Assembly: GCA_963281255.1 (NCBI GenBank)
Contig: OY725498.1
Coordinates: 4,750,452 to 4,814,451, forward strand
Origin: Aphrocallistes beatrix
Taxonomy: Eukaryota; Porifera; Hexactinellida; Sceptrulophora; Aphrocallistidae
DNA: 64,000 nucleotides
Direction of reading: 5' to 3'
Shown: piece by piece, positions 52,201 through 59,518 of the stretch
Numbering within the stretch: position 1 is the first letter of the stretch
How the letters are laid out: each line of letters starts with the position of its first letter
The notes under the pieces: generated by a model
What the model was told of the DNA's origin: nothing
Databases searched by the model: none
Seen by the model: only the letters and a program-made list of their open reading frames with translations
Position numbers and translations under genes: made by a program

Positions 52201-53217
52201 AGGTTGCGCAAACTTGATACACCCAAGAAATCGAACATAACAGATTTACCAGACTTACCGAAACATGAAACTAAGCCCGAATCATCCTTATCCTCAGTGG
52301 AAATCCCAACCAACAGAATAGTGAAGACAAGGGTGTTGGGAAAGAGAAGAGCGGAAAGGGATACCAGCAGTGAGAACTCAGAAATTATCGCAACTATGGC
52401 CGGAGTGAATTTCATCCCTCCAGAGGCAGAGACACCAGATGAAACTGTTTGTCATATTTCTCCCATCGGAGAATCTAATCAAGGTATGGTCATTAAGGAA
52501 GTGAATTTGAGAGGTGTGCCTAGAAGAAGAATTTCCTCGCTTGGAAGCACGGATAAGCAAGTTCCACATTGCGACTCAGACGAAACGAAGGAGATATGCA
52601 ATAAAATAGTAGAGAACTCCCTGCAAGAGATTGTACACTCTGTCCGTTCTGGTACTCCTAGTACTCCTTCTAAGGAGAATCAGAAGGTTGCTGAATCTAA
52701 GAATTCTACCAACAAAGTATTCGCTCTGAATAAGTGCGTTGATTTCAGTGCTGGATGGCACGAGCGGGAGTATGTCAGACGTCTAGGCTACAGAGCGAAG
52801 CAGTATGAGAGATTTGCCAAGGCGTGGACTCATCAAGCTAACCTCCAAGCAAAACTTCGGATTAATAAGGCTAAGTTTGAGGATAAGTCAGAAGTGAATT
52901 TGCACCAGTACCCCATCCTCACATTCAGTGAGTGCAATAACCTGATGAAAGACAGAGAAGGACCTTTGCAGAATCAATCTCGATGTTCCACTCCATTCTT
53001 ATCTTCACCCATCCACCCTCCAAGCACTCCAATTTCAGCCACTGGATGCGCCCACTCCTCTTCCTCTTTTTATGCATACAAGTTAAACCTCGATGCCCAA
53101 ACAAACTTCCGACTGGGTAGTAAACGCGTTTTAGAAATTGGTGTTCGTGTTCCACCCAATTCTAGATGTACTTCTGCTCCCCTAATCACTACTCCACAGC
53201 ACAGAGATTACTTCTAA
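49255..53217 (+). CDS. Large WD-repeat protein, WDR97/WDR87-like
   Basis: A 1,320-aa single-exon protein. Residues 1-100 are Ser/Asn-rich and disordered. About 120-850 contain at least ten beta-propeller-like blades with WD-like ends (STLTLWSDSG, KGFIKCYNLF, GTIRIYSIA, FIIKIWSLPDLKLEHSLELH, GAVKIWDHHKNLVKV), enough for two propellers. The last about 450 residues are Ser/Thr/Pro-rich, with a conserved-looking basic helix (YVRRLGYRAKQYERFAKAWT). The order of long degenerate propellers plus a C-terminal tail resembles the WDR97/WDR87 group linked to cilia and sperm. That is inference from layout, not from a diagnostic motif. The codon usage is more AT-rich than in the minus-strand genes. The start is ATG at 49255. 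Confidence 0.65.
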   Translation: MCESNHTFVDSTDFSLSQFQSNSFTNISKSSHSANDVLELSHPPLSQFDDDFSPINSLNEVTSFDEENYEEDISDLPTHSSELSLETSPSLRSVHLPTNHKVSSLNYGMQLIHSLSLSPKKPITSSVYSERAQKFVILDHAGIIAWYPESNQSERVYFYPPYKHNLFLEVSFSIKYNVYFVLTKARHIITFNSHFVQVNSTRCFENSLLHLLFLETKSTLIGAGVNGVSFWTYRRINLKNIGQKIRSLKPTEDYVLCPSGLTKIPENKLIRKTTISHEKKWIFALSFYDVYVISFEGKLIKSFLDLHKQTITDCIYNCHYSFLLTVSTDSTLTLWSDSGFPLHVFNSAMKSNTAVIQHPLSPHLVIVSTVKGFIKCYNLFTLEEEFTQCIMDHPILKIDCFEMSKRNIFYAIGTEGISLFDLNYFCEFWSPLRNSLTSVCFYRDGQKSERFHALCRDGTIRIYSIASSRPLSVILPPPDIAFPNSAGSVAYDRNSNLLYILLAPQEIWVYTAKTNPACRLEVYSSDVLSSILSPRDQETGNFVATGISSHNSIPHCTCLNVLPSAVRFTRQDGSQCSNGSNLLMIGLKDGRILFVTTNQTFSKLFEMQASIGEVTSLQVLESKQILSQSVSVAGFIIKIWSLPDLKLEHSLELHNSLVMYWKVQDILLVGFSDGTLSLSPLRGMGSSFGDGSDVEERDETDEIVSIHGIDRFNLFCTAQRSGAVKIWDHHKNLVKVISLNAPLNGAYFLNNNGDLLVSFNQHFYLIKQEYVISSVSLIQAADPDHVNGSLLNDSAIFEDPNCKNGQLVASKEGFYYVDTMESYLKPYDIDLHGPNGLAILDQLIEDNLQNSAVSSLSGSSTDNLVALTSQVYLSDTQTPLVLSFEHFPLPIFSTPTASPRASPPPSEIDEKEMVRDQIKSLTQNKIIDLPTTTQTAHVIEKREIEQTASSSNNNVINISEVEEPAPLLKVVVPKFDTKMTVQRLRKLDTPKKSNITDLPDLPKHETKPESSLSSVEIPTNRIVKTRVLGKRRAERDTSSENSEIIATMAGVNFIPPEAETPDETVCHISPIGESNQGMVIKEVNLRGVPRRRISSLGSTDKQVPHCDSDETKEICNKIVENSLQEIVHSVRSGTPSTPSKENQKVAESKNSTNKVFALNKCVDFSAGWHEREYVRRLGYRAKQYERFAKAWTHQANLQAKLRINKAKFEDKSEVNLHQYPILTFSECNNLMKDREGPLQNQSRCSTPFLSSPIHPPSTPISATGCAHSSSSFYAYKLNLDAQTNFRLGSKRVLEIGVRVPPNSRCTSAPLITTPQHRDYF

Positions 53218-53566
53218 GATAGCTTAGCAATGTATCATATTTAATATATTTTTGTAGTTTCCTTTTTTAATTTTTAGCTAAATATTAGCATGCTATTTTA
53301 TATGCTTTCTCGAGTCCATCCACAAGGAACTTGTACCATAATATAGACCCATAGGAATTCCTCGGATATGTAACTTGTTATTCAAACCTTTTGCCGAACT
53401 ATTCAAGGAGATGATGATTATTTGTCAGTGATTTGTTGACCATGTTGTTATAACATTTCAACTTCAGATGATCACTTGTCATAGATGCTGATCCTTGAGG
53501 CAACAAACAGATATACGGTAAATAATTATTATTCGCTGTTTATTGGTACATAGATTACTTTCTAGA
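53218..53566. other. Intergenic spacer
   Basis: About 350 bp of AT-rich DNA between two plus-strand genes. It holds the 3' UTR of the WD-repeat gene and the GPN2 promoter. No repeat seen. Confidence 0.45.
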
Positions 53567-54346
53567 ATGCTATTTGGTCAAATTGTGATTGGTCTACCAG
53601 GGTGTGGTAAAACTACGTACTGTAAAGTGATGCAGGACAGTCTTAGAGAGGCCGGGAGGTCTGTACAAGTGGTGAATCTAGATCCTGCTAATAGCAACAC
53701 ACCGTATGATTGTAGTATTGATGTGGGAGAGCTGATTACTTTACAAGATGCAATGCAACATTTGAACATCGGTCCAAATGGAAGTTTCATCTACTGCATT
53801 GAGTTCCTCGAAGCAAACATGGAATGGCTGCAAGCCAAAATTAAACAAAATGTCAATAGCTACTTTATTTTTGACTGTCCCGGCCAGATAGAATTGTACA
53901 CTCACCACGCCTCAATGAGGAATATTTGCAAGCTTCTTGTAGAATCGGGACTTAAATTGACTGCGGTTCAGCTATTGGATTCCCATTTTTGCGGAGATGC
54001 AGCCAAGTTTATCAGTGGCACTATGACAAGTCTATCCACGATGCTGCAGTTGGAACTTCCCCATGTCAACATTCTTTCCAAGTGTGATATGACAAATCAT
54101 TTGGATTCCTTTCCATTTAGATTTGACATGTATACCGAGGTCCTAGATCTTAATTATGTACTCGATTCCTTACAAAATAACCCATTAACTCAAAAATATG
54201 GAAAGTTGAACGAATGTCTTGCAGAATTAATTCACAATTTTAGCCTTGTATCATACAAACCTTTCAACATCAAGAACAAAGATAGCATAGCGAGGGTGAT
54301 CGAAGTAGTGGATAAAGCCAATGGATTTATATTTTTAGTAAAGTGA
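53567..54346 (+). CDS. GPN2: GPN-loop GTPase 2
   Basis: A 259-aa protein with the P-loop GLPGCGKTTYC (residues 9-19), the VVNLDPANSNTPYDCSIDV switch, the diagnostic Gly-Pro-Asn loop (LNIGPNGSFIYCIEFLEAN), FIFDCPGQIELYTHH, and LTAVQLLDSHFCGDAAKFISG. This is closest to GPN2 among the three GPN paralogues, which help assemble and import RNA polymerase II/III. I start at the ATG 53567 (MLFGQIVIG), the normal N-terminus for the family; the eight codons before it lack an ATG. The frame stops right after the conserved DKANGFIFLVK, about 50 aa earlier than in human GPN2. The stop is preceded by GTAAAG, so a further small exon is possible. Confidence 0.9.
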   Translation: MLFGQIVIGLPGCGKTTYCKVMQDSLREAGRSVQVVNLDPANSNTPYDCSIDVGELITLQDAMQHLNIGPNGSFIYCIEFLEANMEWLQAKIKQNVNSYFIFDCPGQIELYTHHASMRNICKLLVESGLKLTAVQLLDSHFCGDAAKFISGTMTSLSTMLQLELPHVNILSKCDMTNHLDSFPFRFDMYTEVLDLNYVLDSLQNNPLTQKYGKLNECLAELIHNFSLVSYKPFNIKNKDSIARVIEVVDKANGFIFLVK

Positions 54347-54446
54347 TCACAACGATCACTTAGTTTTGGCTGTTGTGAATACATGAATATCAATGAATAT
54401 AATGACTCTAAAATCTATACTCGATCATAGTTTATATTATTAATTG
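54347..54446. other. GPN2 3' flank
   Basis: AT-rich, non-coding; marks the right edge of the gene-dense part of the window. Confidence 0.4.
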
Positions 54447-54590
54447 AAATGCAACATTATAGTGGGCAAACATGCAATATATAGCAACGGATCGAAATGC
54501 AACACGATAGAGGGTTAACATGCAGTATCTACTAGATAGCAATGAATCAAAATGCAACACTATAGAGGGTCAACATTCAGTACATTTAGA
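54447..54590. repeat. Short tandem repeat, about 3 copies
   Basis: Three diverged copies of a unit of about 50-57 bp, each beginning (G/A)AAATGCAACAY-ATAG-GGG and containing TAACATGCAGTAT-like and TAGCAAYGRATC-like parts. The third copy is truncated. No coding potential. Confidence 0.75.
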
Positions 54591-55499
54591 TTGAGTCCCG
54601 AGAGCACACATTGAGATCGTTTCCTCAAGAAAAAACTTATTAATATCCTCATCAACTTTACGTCATGAAGGATGGCAGATGGAGTGCTTATGTTGCCAGG
54701 TACGTGAAATAGAATATGTGCGTTACGTGTATTATGAAAATGATGAAATAGTTATGACGAATTGATATGGATTCCGCAATTTAAGAATTAAGAGAGATGA
54801 AACGGAAGCTGATGAGGTAGGGCTTCTTATGTTGCTATATTAGACTAGTTAAAATATGCATATCATTATAATTAAATGCTTTCTGATCCCGGAACCTCGA
54901 TTGTAATTCTTTGATTATTTACCCAGCATTTCAATATGAAATTAGACTAAATTTGTAGCTAATTTAATAGTCAATTTATGTTCAAAAACAGAATGGATAA
55001 GATGTATACATCCTTACTATTAAAACTCGATTATTGTTTGTTTGTGTATATATCTATATATCTATATATCTATCTGTATCTGTAACGAATTGATTGAAGA
55101 AACTGCCGGGCGTAGAAAGCTAATTTTTGGCATGTGGGAGTCTTTTGGCTATGGCTCCAGTAAGTTCTGAGCTCAGAGAAAAATGTCGACTCATCATGGA
55201 ATTATGACGTCATTGTCACATTTTTAAAAGTTAAGCAACACAGTTATTCGGGCATAACTCAGCCATTATAGGAGATAGAAGGCTGAAATTTTAATAGAAT
55301 CTGTATACTAACACGTCTCACATATGATGCAACTAGCATCAAAAAATGATGACACATCACTTTGTTATGACGTCATCATTACTCATCAAAATTTTAAAAA
55401 TTGACAAATTTGGTGATTTTTCGAGGATATCGATTTTAAAACTAAGATGGACATATTTAGAGATGATATCTCCCTTATAATTAACCAGTCTCACCTCCA
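54591..55499. other. AT-rich spacer with ATCT microsatellite, possible TE remnant
   Basis: No gene seen. A TATCTATA microsatellite lies at about 55050-55080. The block from there to 55500 (several TGACGTCA sites near 55207 and 55369) ends exactly where the GC-rich hairpin module begins. Together they may be a non-autonomous transposable element; this is inference. Confidence 0.4.
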
Positions 55500-55574
55500 G
55501 GCGACCGAAGGGAGCCTCCTGCGGACACTTCGTGTCCGCCAGCCGTGCAGCGCAAGCAAGCGAAGCGCGCTTGT
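55500..55574 (+). repeat. GC-rich hairpin module, copy 1
   Basis: A 75-bp GC-rich block starting GGCGACCGAAGGGAGCCTCC and ending GCGCGCTTGT. It contains GGACACTTCGTGTCC (a 6-bp stem with a TTC loop) and an AAGC-GAAGC-GCGCTT stem. Closely related copies lie at 59421-59494 (same orientation) and 58931-58967 (reverse, partial). Confidence 0.85.
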
Positions 55575-56640
55575 GACAAGAATAATATGATGACATTAAA
55601 CAGCTCCTTCATCAATGTGGTTCCTCCATCAGCATAGTAACGCGGTCCGTGTAGCTCCTCCATCAGTGTAGCGACGCGGTCCGTGTTAATCCGCCCCGGC
55701 TCCACCCCCATCCTTTCCTCTCCGGTCGCCGAACTGTGGACCCCCTGCTGTGTATGCCCCTTCTATGTTTCCCTCCCGCCCGTTCCTATAGTTAATTACT
55801 CAGGTTGACCCCTCAGGGTTCCAGCAGCCGTTTTGTGGCTAACTGTGAATGCACTTGGGACGCATTCATGTACCTTTCCCCAACCTGAGCTAGAATTGGA
55901 GGGTGTCAAGGCCGGAGCCCCTCCGAATTGAGAGACCCCTCATTATGTAACCTAACTGTATACTTACTATACCTATACTTATACCTTGACACCATTTAAG
56001 GACCTCCCAATACCCTTAGGATGCAACAATGAGTACGATTGAATTTTGGATGTAAAATTATGACTAAATCGGACATTAATTTAAACTTAACTTAACTGAA
56101 CTTTAAACGATACGAGGGTATTCGAACTTACACCTACACTGAACTTAATTTTGAACGATATTCGAATTCGACCTTATAACCTAACTTTACACGTGAACGA
56201 AAACGAAGAGGTACTCTCTTATTCGACCTTAAGCTGAACCTTAACCTATCTTAACGAATGTATTGAGACCACATGGACAGACAACTTTGAAGCTCATAAT
56301 TAACAACCCTCCCCCTCCCCCCAAATATTCTAAAATTTCAAAACCTAATAGAATCAACAATTTTTAGCTATACCCCTCTAAGGGGTATGCACGATAACGA
56401 TAAACTGAACCTAGACGGGAGGTATAATTTGGAATACCTCATAAAGCGCACTGAAAGTTTATTAACCTAGTCTACTGACCTAACTGAAAAATAATGTACC
56501 CTACTACCCAGGAAATGATGAAGTTAGCGATGATGAGGAATGAGGCTAGAGACATCTCACACCTAGAAAGAAGGAGGGAGTTGATTAGTTTGAAAATGGG
56601 AAAGAAGTGAGTGATGGCGTTAAGATTTGACACATACCTT
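55575..56640. other. Non-coding, structured and low-complexity DNA
   Basis: No gene seen. Two copies of a roughly 40-bp unit (CTCCATCAG…ACGCGGTCCGTGT) lie at about 55620-55695. Inverted repeats are CTCAGGTTG/CAACCTGAG (55799-55807 and 55881-55889) and GGTGTCAAGG/CCTTGACACC (55902-55911 and 55984-55993). The stretch 56080-56250 is low-complexity, rich in AACTT/CTAACT strings. Confidence 0.6.
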
Positions 56641-56649
56641 AGCTCGACA

Positions 56650-56735
56650 GTCTGGCAGTTTGGAAGTCCCTCAGTCAGAAGATCTGATAGTCCCTCAGTC
56701 AGAAGATCTGATAGTCCTTCAGCCTGAATCTGGCG
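56650..56735. repeat. Short tandem repeat (about 25 bp x 2.5)
   Basis: Direct repeats of AAG-(TCTGATAG)-TCCCTCAGTCAGAAGATC type, with the last copy diverged (AGTCCTTCAGCCTG). Non-coding. Confidence 0.75.
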
Positions 56736-56959
56736 GTGAGAATTCTAAAAGAGAAAAGATCAGGTCGGTCTATTTGTAAAGTCTATTTGTCAAGTGTAAG
56801 AGCAGGATAATACTGACCTGCTGGAGAGTTGGCTGTGCAGCGATGCCCCCGGGGGTGATGAGGTGAAGCGTTGAAGAAGGTAGCGAATATTGCCGGCAAT
56901 ATATTTTCTGCAGCTTCTTCACCAGTATATATACTATCTCCGGTCCCACACAGCAGTAG

Positions 56960-57145
56960 GCATCTGTCAGTAGGCACCTGCCAATCATTATCTGGAGTAG
57001 ACACCTGCAAGACTAAACACCTGTCGACTAGACAAGAGTGTGGACACCTTTGAAGCAGGTGTTGCCTCTGACAAGTGTTTACTACTGAGTTAATTCTAAT
57101 TATAACTGCAATAGACAGGAGGTTGCGACAGGTGTCTGCTCCTGC
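56960..57145. promoter_or_regulatory. Cluster of five CACCTG/CAGGTG E-box motifs
   Basis: Hexamers CACCTG at 56975, 57002 and 57018 and CAGGTG at 57056 and 57129 occur within 160 bp, many extended as GACACCTG-like or CAGGTGT. A TATATATA string follows at 57162. The motif is the preferred site of Snail/ZEB- and some bHLH-type factors, but regulatory function is only inferred from density. Confidence 0.35.
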
Positions 57146-57730
57146 ATGGAACGGTGTAGAGTATATATACAAGTGATGAACACAGTTTCGAACAATTTCA
57201 ACAGATCCTTTTCGCTCTCCATCACTCTTCCAAACTTCTCATCTGATGGGCTTCTCTCTCCAACTCAACACCTACGCCACATCTACAGCACAACCACATC
57301 ATATATCCGCGAAAGCTACGTTACAGCTACATCATATCTCCGGGAAAGCTACGTTACAGCTACAGGATATCTCTGGGAAAGCTACGTTACAGCTACAGCA
57401 TATCTCTGGGAAAGCTACGTTACAGCTACAGCATATCTCTGGGAAAGCTACGTTACAGCTACAGCATATCTCTGGGAAAGCTACGTTACAACCACGTTAC
57501 AGCTACAGCATATATATCTCCGCGAAAGCTATGTTACAGCTACAGGATATCTCTGGGAAAGCTACGTTACAGCTACAGCATATCTCTGGGAAAGCTACGT
57601 TACAGCCACGTTACAGCTACAGCATATATATCTCCGCGAAAGCTACGTTACAGCTACAGCATATCTTCGGGAAAGCTACGTTACAGCTACATCATATCTC
57701 CGCGAAAGCTACGCTACAGCTCCAGGTTAA
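57146..57730 (+). CDS. Uncertain repeat-encoded ORF
   Basis: An ATG-initiated frame of 194 aa. The first about 50 residues are unremarkable. The rest is read from the 33-bp minisatellite and gives repeats of the 11-mer AYLWESYVTAT and its variants (TSYLRESYVTA, and longer LQLQHIYLRESYV units). No signal peptide or known domain. The frame may be open only because the repeat unit is a multiple of three; a second frame of the same DNA is open for 177 codons. I would not call it a gene without transcript support. Confidence 0.25.
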   Translation: MERCRVYIQVMNTVSNNFNRSFSLSITLPNFSSDGLLSPTQHLRHIYSTTTSYIRESYVTATSYLRESYVTATGYLWESYVTATAYLWESYVTATAYLWESYVTATAYLWESYVTTTLQLQHIYLRESYVTATGYLWESYVTATAYLWESYVTATLQLQHIYLRESYVTATAYLRESYVTATSYLRESYATAPG

Positions 57731-57750
57731 CCTCGGAAAAGCTACGCCGC
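57300..57750. repeat. 33-bp minisatellite, about 13 copies
   Basis: The unit is of the form TATCTCTGGGAAAGCTACGT-TACAGCTACAGCA (33 bp). GAAAGCTA or its variant GAAAAGCTA appears 13 times between 57310 and 57740. Two longer units carry an extra segment (TTACARCCACGTTACAGCTA…ATATATATCTCCGCG), so there is a higher-order pattern. Edges degrade gradually on both sides. Confidence 0.92.
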
Positions 57751-58010
57751 AATCTACAAGAGTGAACATTAATGTTTGATGTCATAATTAATTCCAATGT
57801 ATGCTATTGTAACTTGTACTTATAGAAATAACAATTAAATTAGTCATATGGGGTAGAAACAAATCAGAAATGAAAGGGTGAATAAGTAGTATATATTTAG
57901 TGATGGTTAAACCCTCCTATCCCAAAGCTATGGTGTAAATATATCTTGTGAAAGTAGGCAACTATGAGTCTTGATTCAAAGGAATAAAGCAAGAAAATAA
58001 ATATATAAAT
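57751..58010. other. AT-rich spacer
   Basis: No gene or clear repeat seen. Confidence 0.4.
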
Positions 58011-58510
58011 TTCGATACATATTTGTGGACATCTAACCTGGCAACATAAGCAATAACAAATAGCATTTGCAATCGTCTTAAATGTAGAACAGCGAGCATG
58101 AAAGTAAATTTTCGGGAAAATAAATCAACAAACCTCCCTAAATGAATTCAAAAACAACACGTTACTTTTGTTTCAGAGTAGAAGGGGAGAGTAAATCTAT
58201 TTCCACTTCATTAATCTAATAATTGAGAAAAATAAAGAAAACAACGAAGAATTAATTGGAATAAGAGCAAAGTAAACCTAGCAACATAAGTGAAATAGTT
58301 GTATTTTAAAGAATTTTGATTAAATAATCTGCGCCGAATGGTCTTAACGAGATAGTGAGTTATGTCGTCATTGACTTACCTGACAGACCTGACAGTTGTC
58401 GAGTAGCATGTATTGTGCGGTATGTTGCGGGCTTGCGGAACAGCCGGCCCCGAATGCAACTCTTATGGCAGTGAAGCCAGTGGTACTTCGCACACCACTC
58501 AGTTCTAAAC
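58011..58510. repeat. Duplicated block, copy A
   Basis: Starts TTTCGATACATATTTGTGGA and ends near CGCACACCACTCAGTTCTAA. It shares order and sequence with 59054-59420 but has an extra internal stretch (about 58100-58210) absent from copy B. It contains ACCTGGCAACATAAGCAATA, CAACGAAGAATTA and TGTATTGTGCGG landmarks found in both. Probably an old mobile-element or segmental duplicate; no protein recognised. Confidence 0.8.
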
Positions 58511-58930
58511 GAACGTTTCTCTCCCTTGGATCCAAACATACGCACAAGAAACGCGTAGCTCCTGGATATATGGAACTTCGCAGGAATCTTAAAAGACTGT
58601 CCTTGAGTCTCACCAGCACATTCAGCTGCAGAATCCATCTCGATTAACCAAATCATTCTTGAACCATGGATAACAACATATAACTTCAGAGAATATTGTT
58701 AATTTTTATCGTCTGTGATTGGACCATGGATAAATGATCTAAATTAATTTCTAGCATTTGTATGAAATCAATTGATTCATCATAAATATAAATGTGATGA
58801 AGGTTAAGTTCCAAGCTTATAGCAAACTTCTTTACCACCCATTTTCTAAACTTTTGCGACGAAAAAAATCCAGCATTAGAAAAGAAAAGCAGCGTTAAAA
58901 CTGCTAAATGAGTTGAGTGATATAATTCTA

Positions 58931-58967
58931 ACAAGTGCGCTTCGCTTGCTTGCGCTGCGCGGCTGGC
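58931..58967 (-). repeat. GC-rich hairpin module, partial copy
   Basis: In reverse orientation, only the AGCC…GCGCAGCGCAAGCAAGCGAAGCGCACTTGT end of the module is present. It matches copy 1 at 55500-55574 almost base for base in this part. Confidence 0.8.
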
Positions 58968-59053
58968 CCCACATTAATGAATTATAAGATAGATAACAAC
59001 TCTAAATACTTCTGTCTTACTGTCATAATCGATATCACGTAAATTTTACAAAA

Positions 59054-59420
59054 TTTCGATACATATTTGAGGAGATCTAACCTGGCAACATAAGCAATAC
59101 TAAATGGCATTTGCAATCGTCTTAAATGTAGAGAAAAATAAATAAAACAACGAAGAATTAGTTAGAAAAAATATCAAAGTAAACCAAGAAACATAAGTGA
59201 AACACGGGTTCAGTTGTATTTTAAAGGATTTTGATTTAAATTATCTGCGCCCGGATGGTCAAGACGAGATGGTGAGTTATGTCATCTTTGATTTACCTGA
59301 CAGTAGTTGAGTAGTATGTATTGTGCGGGATTGTTGCGGGCTTGCGAGCCAGCCCGCCCCGCGTGCAACTCTGATGGTAGTGAAGAGCCAGTGGTATTTC
59401 GCACACCACTCATTTCTAAA
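59054..59420. repeat. Duplicated block, copy B
   Basis: A diverged direct copy of 58011-58510, beginning TTTCGATACATATTTGAGGA and ending CGCACACCACTCATTTCTAAA. Single-base differences and indels are spread along its length. It abuts the hairpin module copy at 59421. Confidence 0.8.
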
Positions 59421-59494
59421 GGCGACCGAAGGGAGCCTCCGGGGGACACAAAGTGTCCGCAAGCCGCGTTGCGCAATGAGCAAAGCTCGCTTGT
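59421..59494 (+). repeat. GC-rich hairpin module, copy 2
   Basis: Begins GGCGACCGAAGGGAGCCTCC like copy 1. The central stem is GGACACAAAGTGTCC (loop changed, stem kept). The final part is CAATGAGCAAAGCTCGCTTGT, where the GAGC-AAA-GCTC stem replaces copy 1's AAGC…GCTT stem: compensatory-looking change. Confidence 0.85.
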
Positions 59495-59518
59495 ATTTAT
59501 AATTCAATAAAGAATGTG

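Noticed and set aside
57300-57750. CRISPR-like array
   Set aside because: The 33-bp units are contiguous with no unique spacers, and the organism is a eukaryote. It is a minisatellite.
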